The notes beneath the pieces were generated by a model. That model saw nothing but the letters and a program-made list of their open reading frames with translations, made no database searches and was not told the origin of the DNA. From Silene latifolia (taxonomy: Eukaryota; Streptophyta; Magnoliopsida; Caryophyllales; Caryophyllaceae), in NCBI RefSeq assembly GCF_048544455.1, contig NC_133537.1:16553541-16617540 (forward strand): a stretch of DNA of 64,000 nt. The letters are read 5' to 3'. A program made the translations under genes and the position numbers. This document shows, one piece after another, positions 22,996 to 35,700 of this stretch (position 1 is its first letter; every line of letters begins with the position of its first letter).

Positions 22996-24903
22996 GTTAT
23001 CGCTGCTTTGATCCACTTAGTGGTCGTGTCTATATTATTTGTAATGTTCGTTTTCATGAAACGGTTTTCTATATCGCAGTCTAGTTTCCTCTCGTCCATC
23101 TCCCTCTACAGCAACAAATGATGTCGACCCTACCATTCTGGTCAAGTCCTGGTCCCCCACTACTGTCATATCAGCTCCTTATTCCTCACTCCCTCTTCAC
23201 ACGCCCCTGGCTAGTGGTCACGACCCGATGCTTGTTGCTTCTGATCCTTCTTTCTTACTCCCTCTTCACACGCCCCTGGCTAGTGGTCACGACCCGATGC
23301 CTGTTGCTTCTGATCCCACTCCTAATTCTCCTCCTAATTCTCCTGACACCCTTGAGTATTCTACTGGAAACACTACTGCCTCTCCAGTTGACCTTCAATT
23401 GTCGTCGACGGGTACTAGCCTGTCTTCCCCAGCCCTTCTTTCTGGGTCTTCCCCTTCCCCCACTCGGTCTCCTAGTGAATCTCCTGCGCACACGGTCCAG
23501 CCCTCCGTTAATCTTCATTCCATGCAAACTCGGGCTAAAGATGGTGTTTTTCAACCTATTGATAAACTTAACTTGAACACGACATTAACCGAGCCTGATC
23601 CCACTTGTTTCTCCACCGCGAGAAAAAGTGAGAAGTGGCGTAAAGCTATGGCCGAGGAATTTAATGCTCTTATTGCCAATCAGACGTGGGATTTAATACC
23701 ATTTGACGCTTCAAAGAATTTGGTCAGGTGTAAATGGATTTATAAAACTAAATACAATTCTGACGGGTCAGTTGAGCGATGTAAAGCTCGGTTGGTCGCC
23801 CAAGGGTTTAACCAGCAAGCCGGGATAGATTTCACTGAAACTTTCAGCCCTTATTAAACCTACCACAGTTAGATTGGTCCTCTCCATTGTTATTTCCTAT
23901 GGTTGGGTTATTCGTCAACTTGACGTAAAAAATGTCTTCCTTCATGGTCTCCTCACCGAGGAAGTCTACATGAAACAACCCCCTGGTTTTCTTCATCCTG
24001 ATTTTCCTAATCATGTTTGTCGTCTTCGAAAGGCTCTTCATGGTTTGAAACAAGCTCCTCGGGCATGGTTTCATCGTTTTAGTAGCTTCTTGTTACAGCA
24101 AGGGTTCTTTTGTAGTCAGTCCGATAACTCTACGTTTATTTTTCGGCGTCATAAATACACCTTATATCTTCTTTTATACGTTGATGACATTATTGTCACC
24201 GGTAATTCTTCCTCTTTAGTCACGGCATTTATTTCTAACCTTGTTGCTGCTTTTGCCATGAAAGATTTAGGGGATCTTCATTTTTTCCTTGTTATTCAAG
24301 CAGTGCGTACGTCTCGTGGTCTTTTTCTTTCTCAGCATAAATATGTCAATGACCTTCTCCGTAAGTATCATCTTCATACTTCTAAGCATGTACGCACTCC
24401 CCTTCCTTCGCGGACCAAGCTTTACCCTCACTGACGGTGACTTGTTGGTTGATGCTACTGAGTACCGTAGTATGGTTGGTGCATTACAATACTTAACGAT
24501 GACGCGACCTGATATTACATTTTCTGTACACATGGTATCTCAATTTATACATACACCTCGTACATCTCACATGTTGGATGTAAAGCACATCTATGGGTAC
24601 TTGCAGGGGACTTCTTCTTATGGACTTTGGTTGCGACCTTTGGTCGGTATCTCCTTAGTTGCCTATTCTGATGCTGATTGGGCGGGCTGACCTGATAGCT
24701 CTCGCTTCACCACAGGTTATGCCATCTTTCTTGGTGACAATCTTATCTCTTAGCGTTCGAAGAAACAGCCAACAGTATCCAAATCCTCCACGAAAACCGA
24801 GTATAGAGCTGTTGCTTACCCCGTGCAGGACACGCTATGGATACGCTCCATTTTGGCCGAGTTGGGCTTACTCATTGGTCATCCTATTCATCTTTTTTGT
24901 GAT
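22996..24903 (+). pseudogene. Copia A pol: integrase end, reverse transcriptase, RNase H (split and broken)
   Basis: Begins inside the integrase C-terminus (YRCFDPLSGRVYI...VRFHETVF, 22998-23080), so the 5' part lies left of the Tat element. A Pro/Ser-rich linker follows with a 69 bp tandem duplication (23189-23326), then reverse transcriptase (WDLIPF, CKWIYKTKY, RQLDVKNVFLHG, YVDDIIVTG near 24178) and RNase H (AYSDADWAG near 24661). Ale-like by overall style. Breaks: TAG in the linker near 23082, a small deletion near 23850 (FSPY stop), a shift near 24420-24430, TGA at 24688 and TAG at 24751. It is interrupted at 24903 inside HLFCD by the 24904-50277 element and resumes at 50283 with NVSASYLSV. 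Confidence 0.9.
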
Positions 24904-26283
24904 TGTAACACCCCCATCTACCAAAGAGCCTTAACAAGACCTTCCCTGGCGGATAAGGGCGTTACAATCTCGGTTGTCCGAGGACAGTAATAATCAAATG
25001 TCGATAAAAGAACGTTTATATTATATTACAAGTTATGAACATCCGACCAACGATATAAAAGATACAACTCAAGACTACTATCAGCTATGTAAAACAATCT
25101 CTGCCATAACTCATGGTAAACTCGTCCCTCCAAGCACCCAGCTAAGATCTATACATCAACCTGCTAAGACTGACTGCTCACCATAGTGGATCACGGCAGA
25201 CACAACACAAACAGACAACACAACAAAACCACACAAGGTCAGTAACTGAGGTAACAAGTACAAGCAGACACAACACAACTAAAGCAAAACACACACAACA
25301 CCTCCTCCAACCATCCACACACTTCTGACTGCCCGAAGGTCCAGTCCTGCCGGATTACCAATCGCAACCAGTAATCCACACCGCCAGTGGGGGACCGCAG
25401 CCGTTCCCACCTAAGCCTCGCTCATCTCATCCGAGCGATAAACCCATGTTCCTTAATGTGCACATCCCCTCCCGTGCGGGTTCCGCGGAGAGCGAATCAA
25501 GGGCGTGAAGCCACTCCCGCAAGTGACTTCACTCAGCCGAGGACGCACCTCGAGAACCACAGACAAACAATCACAATTAGCTGTACAACAACAATCACCA
25601 ACTTCTATACCAACACAACATTAACAACTACTACAACCAACCAACAACAATGACTATAAACCAACCAAATAACATCAATAGACTCTCTGGACAATCAACA
25701 GTACTGAGTAGGCGAACCTACCTTTAGTAACCCGCACCAATTCCGCATCCGATCACAAGACACCCATCAACCATGAAAACCACCTATACAATCATTATAA
25801 CCATCTATTACTACCACTATAAATCTACTGAAAGCAAGGACGACGATGATGATGATGACGACGACATACCTATAATACAGCAATCCGGCGTCAAGACCGC
25901 TACCCGACTCAAGTATCCCATCCCCTAAGGTGCTCTCACTAACAAGGCGTCAAGGAGGTGAACCATGGTGAAGGAGAAGAGGTGTGACGACATTTAGGTT
26001 TAGGAGGAAGGCGGAGAAATGATTTGGGATTTCACGATTTACGATTTATAATTTCCCGCTGCAAACCCGCTACTCGATCGAGTAACCTACTTACTTGATC
26101 GAGTGACTTCTACTCGATCGAGCTCCCAAGCTACTCGATCGAGTAGCCTCAGCTAGATCGAGTATCACGCACCCAAAGCTCACACTGTCATCAGTCATCA
26201 CTCGTAAGGTTTCCAAAGGTCAAGATAGATGTCTAGGGTCAGTCAACGTCGGTCAACGGGTCCCTAAAAGGACGGGTATTACA
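24904..26283 (-). repeat. 3' LTR of the non-autonomous gypsy element
   Basis: Plus strand runs TGTAACACCCC...GGGTATTACA. It contains a palindrome cluster (26072-26164) in the U3 of the minus-strand element and a GC-richer block (25380-25560) shared with the chromovirus LTR, around cgtgaagccactcccgcaag. Confidence 0.9.
26072..26164. repeat. Palindrome cluster ACTCGATCGAGT (3' LTR)
   Basis: Two perfect and three near copies of the 12-bp palindrome. The matching cluster in the 5' LTR is at 50067-50157. Confidence 0.85.
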
Positions 26284-27850
26284 GTCTTCCCCCCTTAAAA
26301 AGGACTTAGTCCCCAAAGTTCGACTCATCCTCCCCCGCAACACAAGGTCAAAGGAACCAAAGCAACCACCACTGTTCGTCCGACACAGGTCAACACAACC
26401 GTTTAGAAATACCATTCCGCTATGTATGTTCATCAGCATCATCATCATCTACCCTAGCTCATATTACACAACACGACTCCCCGTCGAATCACTAACTTCC
26501 TATTGAACCACCAAACACACATTGCACACAAGAACAACCCACTCGACTATTACTTGCACTCATCTCATGTTATTACTCAAACATAAACCAACACAACTTT
26601 CAGACTATTCTTCATCAATTACTTGCCAACAACTAACAGATACAAACACTCAAAAACGAAAGTCCTACTACTGATGCATAACACCTCATTCATTCTACTC
26701 TATTACTTCAACCACATAACACAATTCTGCTAACAACAACTCTACTATTTGCAATTAACATCCAATTTTATTACAACATAGAAGACAACTAATTGAAAAT
26801 AAGATACTATAACACGCTATTCTATTCAACAATTATAAACTGTTACTCAATTATACAATAACCATTACAAAATCATCCAAGCAACCATTTAAAATACTAC
26901 AAAATGTCAAAGAAGTACTATAAAATTGCTATAATTGCGTCATTTTCCACGCGACATTACTCTTCCCCTCTAAAAAGGAACTTCGTACCCGAAGTTCACC
27001 ATCAAACAACTTTACTGTCACACAAACCGATATATATTATTCCACACTGACATTACTCACAAACCACAATGCACATTTTGACTCATGTTAACCACGATGC
27101 TTCCTTGACATTACATAAATATGACTCATATAGATATGAAACTATTAGCAAAGTGAACAACACAACTGAATATTTTATCATCAACTATCAGTCATGGCAT
27201 CAATTATTTCCTTATACAACCATACAAATTATGCGACAAGAATTACAATCATACGAAATTATAGAAACACCACCGAAGTTGTATAAAGCATACAAATATG
27301 CACAACTGTATAACCACCGTTGAGATAATACAACGATATAACATACCCACAACAAGAGGTATTATAATAACAACCACCGACATGATGATGCAAACGAGTG
27401 TTAAAATGAAATAGAGATGTTACAGGGTTACTCGATCGAGTTCGTAAGGCACTCGATCGAGCTGGTCTTACTCGATCGAGTTCATCAATTACTCGATCGA
27501 GTTGGCTGAGATCAGAATACCCCCCCAGATGTCACCTCTGCAGTTACTCGATCGAGTGAGGGGCACTCGATGGAGTAGCCACAGGTCAAAATTCCCCCAA
27601 TTCGTCACTTTATAAGGCTTAGGCAACGTACACAAGCGTCGGAAAGTATTCCCGACACCAACATCCTGCATAAAAAGTCTGAAAAGCATTCAAAAAATAC
27701 GGCCTTATAGCCAAAATACACACCAAAGTCTAATAAAAGTACCAAACGAAACAATTATCAACGACTACAAATCCATGTAACAAGATAAAAACAAAAGGAG
27801 TATCATGACTCCATAGTCTGCACATCCATCATCTCATCTCCACCACCACC
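26284..27850 (-). other. 3' region of the non-autonomous element
   Basis: Non-coding. It holds the polypurine tract next to the LTR (26284-26300), a second polypurine-like block at 26951-26990 (minus strand ttagaggggaagag) and a palindrome cluster at 27428-27576. The rest is AT-rich without visible genes. Confidence 0.65.
27428..27576. repeat. Palindrome cluster ACTCGATCGAGT (3' internal)
   Basis: Four perfect and two one-mismatch copies in about 150 bp, located between the gene stop (27851) and the polypurine tract. Confidence 0.88.
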
Positions 27851-29360
27851 TCAGGACGTGCCTGCTCCAGTTGTACATGCACCTGCGACATCACCCGTGC
27901 CAGAATCGGCTCCCACTCGCCACGGTGCCAAGAAACCGTAGGGGTAGCTCGTAGTCTCCCTCCAAGTAGACCGCTCCATACCATAGGAATAGAAGACCCC
28001 GCTGTCATCTCCAACACCTCTCCACCACACCGGCTGAGCCGCCTCGGTCCCGATGCCCTGAACATATGCCATCTCATAGAGGTTCCGGAGTGTCAAGGCA
28101 GTAGACACTCTCTCCGTGAGCTCACTCACTCTCATCTCAGGGGTGAATAAGGAAGGGTAGTTGGGAAACTGAAATTGTGGAGGCACAGGCTGCTCTGGCT
28201 GGGTCTCAGCCATCCTCTCTCTCACCCGTCGCAGACCTCTCCCCACTCTAGGCTGTATATCCTCGGGTCTAGCCTGATCCCTCTTCGTCGGCTTAGGCAT
28301 CACCCCCAAAAGGTCATCATCAATGAGGTAAAACTACCTATCAGGGACCTCCTCATCATCATCAAAATCGGCTTCCACCACAGCCGCCGGTAAAGGCTCG
28401 GTCACGGGAAGGTGCTCAGGGTCGGGTATCCTCATCCAACTCATCCCCCAAACTCTCCACGCTAACCCACCATCCCTCAAGGTCCTCAACCAGTTCTGGT
28501 CGAGAAAGTACTCACGGTCCAAGGTATGCACCGTCGGGGTCAAAGATGTAAAGGCCGAGGAGGCCTCAAAAGTGGTCAAACGCTCCGCCAACCGAGTGTC
28601 AATGGCACCACAACTCAAGAAACGGGTGTCAGCAGAGGCCATCAAAGCTAAGTTAGCACACACTATGGCCGGGGCACTGAAAGAGACTCGCGGGGCTCGC
28701 GTGGGGTTAAGGTACGCCGCAAGCAACATCACCTCATGTGAGTTAAGCTTACTCACATCTTTCCGGTCATAAAGCAAACAGGTCATAGTACGAAGAAATA
28801 TCTTCAGAGTGACGTGTTGCACGTCATTGATCAACATGTTGCTAGAGGTGGGAGGTGGCTTGCCGGTAAAGCAAGGCATGAGACTACTACCTCCACACTC
28901 GATCGGGATGTCCCTAAGGGCTCCTTTCTCTGTTCTAGCAAGGCCGAGGTGGGTGGCAAACATGTCCATGGTCAGAAAGAAGCTAGTGTTCATGAGACGG
29001 AACTCAACGGTCTTTTCCACCGCATCATAACGAAAGGAACTCATGAACTCCAAGGTCAGAAAAGCATAGGAGTGTTTCCTAAGACGATACAGCCAGGGCA
29101 TACCCAAAGTCTCAAAGATGTGCCTCACATCAATCTCAATCCCTAGGTCAGTCAAGATGGTAGTATCAATGCAGCGGGTGGGTTTCAAACGACGTCTCTG
29201 CAAAGCAACGAAAACATCTCTTTGCTTAAATTCAGCAAAGACAACAGAAGGGTACTCCGACACCGGTGGGACCGTAGGTCCCCCCACTCCCCTCACCTAC
29301 CTCAGGCTCAGACGCCCTCCCCCTCTTACTCTGACGGGTTCCAACAGTTGGTCTCGGCAT
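27851..29360 (-). pseudogene. Sole gene of the non-autonomous element (Athila-ORF1/mobile-domain-like)
   Basis: ATG at 29360 opens a basic N-terminus (MPRPTVGTRQSKRG). After a one-base shift in a G run near 29280-29290 the frame runs to a stop at 27851, broken only by TAG at 28334-28336. The central part, with HSYAFLTLEFMSSF and FRLMNTSFFLTMDMFATHLGL, resembles plant retrotransposon ORF1 proteins of the Athila type and related plant-mobile-domain-like proteins. The C-terminal third has PPQFQFPNYPSLF and is Pro/Arg-rich. There is no zinc knuckle, protease or polymerase motif. It may be an accessory or gag-substitute protein; function is unknown. The assignment is by memory of family style and is moderately uncertain. 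Confidence 0.55.
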
Positions 29361-31309
29361 CTGTTTTCAACACATATTTTAGAGATACAAACAAACACTT
29401 ACTTGAAAACATATAAACTTTGATGTATAGTCATGGAAAAAGAGCTACTATGTACACACTTTCACCAAACAATCCAAAATTTCAAGTATACAACTCTCAA
29501 ATTCTCAGCAGACGGTCTCTACAGCTATCAAGTTATGACAACTATAACATCAATTAACAACCCAGCTACAAATTTTAAGGATTAAACTTTCAAAATAGTT
29601 CCACAAACAGACAAGTTTCACAAAGAATGTGGGACGAATTTCAGTTTGGGGCACTTTTAAGACGGAGTTTTCAGGCAAAATTTTGAGCAAAATTCATCAA
29701 AATAAATTCTTAACATGATACCATAACATACATTACTTAATTTTCCTCATTTCATATGCAAAGGATACCCAAAAATCAATTTGAATCCCCAAACCCTAGA
29801 AAATTCGATACTTACAAATCCCCAAATTGATTCGATTTTTCTACTTCTAGCATCAATACTCAACAAATTAAAGCAAATAGATCATGTTACAACAACTACT
29901 AGCAAGATTTTATGCATATAAATCAAATTTTCAGAAAAACCCCAACAACCTACATGTTTCTAATCAATTAAAAACATAGAAAAGGATAAACATTCTTATC
30001 TGAAATGATTAGCAAGCAAAAGGATGAATTGAACAAGAATAATATCAAGATTCAACACACAAAACACCAAGCACTTGAGAGAAGGAGAGATTTAGAAAGG
30101 GTTAGGGTTAGATATGAAGGAAATAGAAAGAAGAAAGATGGGAAGAAGGTATAAGAATCCCGTAAAATCCCGATTATTGTTCACTTACTCGATCGAGTAA
30201 GTAAGTTACTCGATCGAGTGGCCTCTACTCGATTAAGTTGGAGCTACTCGATCGAGTTTTCGCTGGCAGTTTCAGCTATTTCGATCTTATAATTCCTCCA
30301 CTAGATCGAATGAGGTCTATTCGATGGAGTAGGCACACGTACTCGGTCGAGCAAGATTAAGAACAAGGTTAAAAGTTACGAGTTTAGTTGATGATTCCTG
30401 CAAAACAACAACTCGTGTCGATTCCAAAATGTATTTGGAATTCGTCACAGATTATTATATTCATTCACGACATCTTATTACTACGCAAATGTAACTCAAC
30501 TATTTCATCCAAACATCACACATATTACATCGTTCTTTATCAAACACTACGCAAAACCGTTTACCATACCAGTAACTTATTCATACATACACTCAACACA
30601 TTGTTTTACTCCTAATCATGCATTTGCAAATTCAACATCCATCATACGTGTTTATTACACTAGGCATCCATTTAACCTTAACCATCCTATATTACGCGAA
30701 TATGCCGAAATTCCAGTCATGCCACAACGACTCATCAACCAATTATCCGACTCAATTATGCCATATCATCAAGGACTCAACAAATTCACCCATCATAGTT
30801 TCCAATCACTACTTGACAAACATTACCATTAGTTCAAAACTTACTACTTACTATCATCACCACATGCAAGGCTCACATTTCCTTTATTAACTAATACGCA
30901 TAGAAAGACTTAGAAGGCATCTTTACCACCACATCACCCAACCTGGTCATACACTACTGACACTTCACCGTTTCTACCACATTCACCCACACATCTACTC
31001 AACCATAACCCTACGCAAATCATTAACCTAATTACACGTACTAAACATTAACAGAGACTCTAGCACAATTATTTCTAACTTAACCACTATACACACTGAC
31101 ACTAGGCACATAATTCCCGACTCGATATTCCCATAACCGGTGACTGGCTTAAGCATAATGGGGCCATGATTTTGAAATGAGGGCGCCTACTCACCCAAAA
31201 TCAAGCATCAGCTGGGGCTCCCAACATACATACACCAGGTTCATTTTATTAGACTCGCTACGTTCATTAGGCTCATTTGTTACAGGTTCCAAAATCGTCG
31301 CTCTAATAC
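29361..31309 (-). other. Leader of the non-autonomous element
   Basis: 1.95 kb between the primer site and the ATG. AT-rich, non-coding. It contains the palindrome cluster at 30186-30352. Confidence 0.6.
30186..30352. repeat. Palindrome cluster ACTCGATCGAGT (leader)
   Basis: Three perfect copies and four decayed ones (e.g. attcgatggagt, actcggtcgagc) upstream of the element's gene. Confidence 0.8.
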
Positions 31310-31342
31310 TGTAATACTACGGTTTTATGAGTCTCTGGATAC

Positions 31343-31490
31343 TCTATCGAGTGGGCCTTACTCTGTCGAGTAAGGGTATGTTACGTTTTAAAACAGTTTC
31401 TGACCTGTTGGGTACTCGATCGAGTAACCTTGATACTCGATCGAGTAGGGGGCACTCGATCGAGTACCGGCCTACTCGATCGAGTAAGCC
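31343..31490. repeat. Palindrome cluster ACTCGATCGAGT (chromovirus 5' LTR)
   Basis: Four perfect copies at ~20-25 bp spacing after two decayed ones (actctatcgagt, actctgtcgagt). It lies 30-180 bp into the LTR. Confidence 0.88.
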
Positions 31491-31542
31491 AGGTTTGATT
31501 CTGGGGGATGATTTGTCGGGTTTTGTTAATAATGCGATTTAG

Positions 31543-31550
31543 TATATAAT
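31543..31550 (+). promoter_or_regulatory. Possible TATA box of the chromovirus LTR
   Basis: TATATAAT, 233 bp into the LTR and ~55 bp after the palindrome cluster. It is conserved in the 3' LTR at about 47708-47715. Confidence 0.4.
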
Positions 31551-31942
31551 TACTTCCGTCACTTTCTTTAAACACTTTTATAAACCTAATCACTTTCAAA
31601 AGAGAAAACAAACTACGTTCTTCGCATCAATCGCATTGTTGGCAAATCCCAGAGCTTGGAAGTTCGGATTTCACCTTTCTTTATACCTTTGTGATCCTTG
31701 AGTCGAGGGTAAGATCTAAGTACCGTTTTTATAGTTTTTCATTAAAGTTAGTTAAACCTTAAATTGGGGATTTGGGGGTTTTGTTGTGTTTCTTGATTGG
31801 TAGTAATTTTATGATTGTATGTTAGGAGGAGGATTCGTAGAAGAAGCCTTTTGATATCAGCTGTTGAGATCGTCTGACTGTGTTGCTTTCCAGGTAGGGT
31901 TTCCCTACTCAGTATTAGTCCCATACACTACTACAGATACAG

Positions 31943-32440
31943 CTTATAACAACGGGTAAAAACCGTTGTAAAATAAAAAAGCGGACGTTGTTAAAGCAGC
32001 CGTTGTAGAAGGTATTTACAACGGTTTGCTTATTTAGTGAAACCGTTGTCTAAAGTATTCACCACGGTTAAAAGCCGTTGTTGTTGGGTGTTCTCCGTTG
32101 TGGAAAGTGTTTCAAAATTTTGGAGGGAATAATATAACAACGGTTGTCGTATGTATAACCGTTGTTGTAACTTTCCCTCCAAAATTATGAAGTCTTTTGA
32201 CAACGGGTTTATGTTACATACCCGTTGTTGAAATTGTTAGTAACAACGGTTCTTTGTTTAATACCTGTTGTTGTAATTTTACCTCCAAAATTGTGAATAC
32301 TTTTAACAACGGTTCTTTGATTAAAACCTGTTGTTGAATATTATGCGCGGTTATTTGTAAATGTCATTCACAACGGTGTTAGTTTTATTAACCGTTGTGA
32401 AAGGTATTCACAACGGTTTTTTTTAGTAACCGTTTTTATT
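31943..32440. repeat. CACTA left subterminal array
   Basis: Many copies of aacaacggt/accgttgt in both orientations over ~500 bp. In En/Spm elements such subterminal motifs bind the element's own regulatory protein; the same role here is inference. Confidence 0.85.
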
Positions 32441-32585
32441 ACGTACACCTAATGTTCTGAAAAATTAAATTTGTTTCATGTCATTCAAAAACCGCATATA
32501 TCAAAAGACCATATACCAAAGACAAAGATAAATCATAGCTGGGTTCATCGAACTCAATAGATTCAATTCAACCACAATAAAGAAG

Positions 32586-32587
<2 letters not shown>

Positions 32588-32660
<73 letters not shown>
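32588..32660. repeat. AT dinucleotide microsatellite
   Basis: About 36 uninterrupted AT units just inside the left subterminal array, downstream of the second gene's stop. Confidence 0.95.
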
Positions 32661-32665
<5 letters not shown>

Positions 32666-32769
32666 CAAGGAGTTGAATTTACATGAACTAATTAATCATT
32701 CCCTAACTTCAACAAAAAAATTACTAATAAGTCGATCTAAACCGTGAGTATAGTATCATGCATTTCTAT

Positions 32770-35700
32770 CTATATATATTCTAAGACGTAGTTGCCCCAC
32801 ATGTCTCTTACCTCGTCTATATCTATACTTGAGTATTGCTCAATCTGTTGTGGTAGTTGATTACATACTGCTTTGGAAAAACAAAGAGAATACATTATGG
32901 TATATATAGCGACAAGCAAGACAACATTAGCAACATCATGGTATATATAGCAAAGAATTGCAAGACAACATTAGCTCTAATTTAAAAAAAAGTAATAAAC
33001 ACATGTTTAAATTATTACTAACCCTTTTTGGAATAACGAGATATCTTCGCCTAATAATCTCCAACATGAACCGACAAGCGTAGTATCCACATTGTATGCT
33101 ATCTGGCTGGCGAGGGCCTATTATTACATAAAAACAAACAGACGAGAGAAGGCTCACATCAGAATCTTGAACTTTAGGTATTGTATTAGTATTAAAAACA
33201 GATTTTGCACTTAATGTTATTGTATTTGAGCACGTACCCCTGTTATCGTAATAAAATCGGGCCAACATCGAATCGTTCGTGGGTTGATCCTCCTCGTTTG
33301 CTCTTTTCTTCTTAAAGGCCCTTTTTTTAAAAAATAAAAAGGAGGCGAAACTAATTTTTAGGGCAAAAATATGAACGAGCTTTTTTCTATAAATAAAAAT
33401 TGAAAATGTTATTATAAATAAATCAGTATTATAAACTTACATTTTAATCAAGTGCTTAAAAGTCTCGCTTGGTTGATGATGTAAAGAGTCCAACCGTAAA
33501 ACTTTTTCTTTGTCGGCATGATGGTCGCTAGCACCCAATGAGTCCTACATCAAGAGACATCATCATTATTAACAAGTACATATATTAGTTATGAAAATGC
33601 AATTGTAGGGGGAAACGTAATATTAATTTGTTTATTACCCTTTTTCATTATAAGCGCCAAAAATCAGCTTCTTGGTTGTCGTCAATTCCGAGCAATATAA
33701 TCTACCCGTTGTTCGAACGAGAAATCCGGAATAAATAAAGATAAAACATAGGGGCACAGGAATCCGTATTGATCAGATGGAATATTCTTCTCTGGGATCA
33801 CTCTCAATTTCAATATCCTACATTATTACGGTATTAATTCCGGTATTTAAAACACTATCTACCTAGTAGTCAGAATATTAGACTATGAAATTATTTATTA
33901 AGAAACTTACTTCATCCAAACAAATATGTGTGCTATATCAATCTGGTCTAGTCCAGCCCATACGGCTAGCAGATCCCATGATATAAGCGCTTGGCGCTCA
34001 GCCCCTAGAATATCCTCCTCGAGCGGAATAATTATCAGTTGCTCGGAGGCTATGCGATGGCCAACCTCCTCATACAGTCTCATCATCGTCCCCGTTCTTA
34101 CTTTTTGCATGTAATCCTTCCCTTTATATTTTGTGGAGTTTATACTCCTAACTTTCACGGCCGGGAAAGAATGAGTCTTTGATGTGGTGCTACTACCACC
34201 AGCCTACACATGTAGTATAGATAATTAAAATAATAAAAAATCCAAAGGTAACATATCCTAGTTGGAGTAATAAAAATAAAAGCGTACTTAATTAAATACC
34301 TCGTCAACCTGCTCTTTCAATGATGAGGTAGTAGTAGCAGGTAAGACTGGGGACTTAGGCTTATCAGTCTTTTTTGTCCCCTACACAAAATTACCATGCT
34401 TTTTATAAATACAGACAAAATATAAATAAAGGGGCGAGGTTAATTTTTAAAAAAATGGAGAAGTTAATTAAATACATACCTCATCAAGTTGTTGTGAAGT
34501 CGAGGTCGTTGGCATGTCTGTGGACTTAGGCTTATCCGCCAAAGCCGCCTTTTTTGTTCCCTAAAAAAAAAAAATAACATATAAATTTAACATATAAAAA
34601 CATTCAACAATTAAAAATGTAACACATATATATATATATAAAGGTATTTCTTCTAACCCCAATCGCTTTCCGCAAGCTCAGGGCGGAGGCGGCGGAGATA
34701 TCTTCGCCAAGTAGATGTGAGTATCAGGCCATTGGATGAAACTTCCAAGCGCATCTCCCATAATGGTAATGTCGTCACGAATCGGGACAGCAAAGTGGAA
34801 ATTTTTCATGGCCTGGATTGACTGTAGTTATCTCTACTATTCTATGATTCGGCAAAAGTTTTTCGCCATGAACTACGATTTCATTGCTGCAGATTTGTTT
34901 TCTACGAGACCCCGCCAACACGCATGTGGCTTTTCGATTCTATTAGGGTTAGCAAGAATAAGCGGCCTCTTGTTTACGGCCTGAAGAATATACACATACA
35001 TACATTATTATATCTTTGCAAAAACGCTTCAAGATTCAAAAGATTTTGCAAAAACGCTTTCGTCTCAGCCGATTTTTGCACAAACTTCAGCATTCATATA
35101 AATTTAACTAATTAAACACTTCATGCATACCTTCGAAAACAGGAACCGACTTGAAGGGGATGTATCTTTCGTTTTCCATCACCGTCTTCTCATCAAGTTG
35201 CATCTCCTTTTCGGACCCATTATTTACCTAATAAAATTAACCAATTCAATGGCACCATGTCGAAGTTGGCGCAAAGTGAACACACCCCCGATCTTACCCA
35301 AAAAAAAAAAAAAGAAAAATAAGGAAGTATATTAGGTACCTGATCGGCTTTAGTTGTTACAACTTCGGAAGCATTATTAGGTACCTGATCTTTCTGAATC
35401 TCGTTGACCGATACTTCCTTCTCATGTATTGCCAAGGTAGTAGCGGCCTCTTCACCAATCTGTTGTACCTTATTATTACCCCCTTTAGAAATGACATCCT
35501 CCATCATCTTCACTTCTTCTTCGAAAGCTTACCTCCAAACATTCACTTTAGTAGTACGGATGCCATTAACTGAAGCTGCTTGCCAAGAATGTAATGTGTC
35601 AGCAATTTTTATCCCAACAATAACATGTGAATTGAACTTAAATGAAAATAATAGAATAAATGTTACCATGTCAGCGTTCTCAGACTTAGTCTTCCTTTTC

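Larger units (their letters stand above)
31310..31925 (+). repeat. Chromovirus 5' LTR, left segment
   Basis: It starts TGTAATACTA. It has the palindrome cluster in U3 (31343-31490) and a possible TATA box at 31543-31550. It ends with ATA (31923-31925), the CACTA target duplication. The rest of the LTR is 40955-41765. Confidence 0.9.

Noticed and set aside
31943..32440. CRISPR-like array of short repeats
   Set aside because: Motifs occur in both orientations with irregular spacing next to a CACTA terminal repeat; this is a transposon subterminal array in a plant genome.
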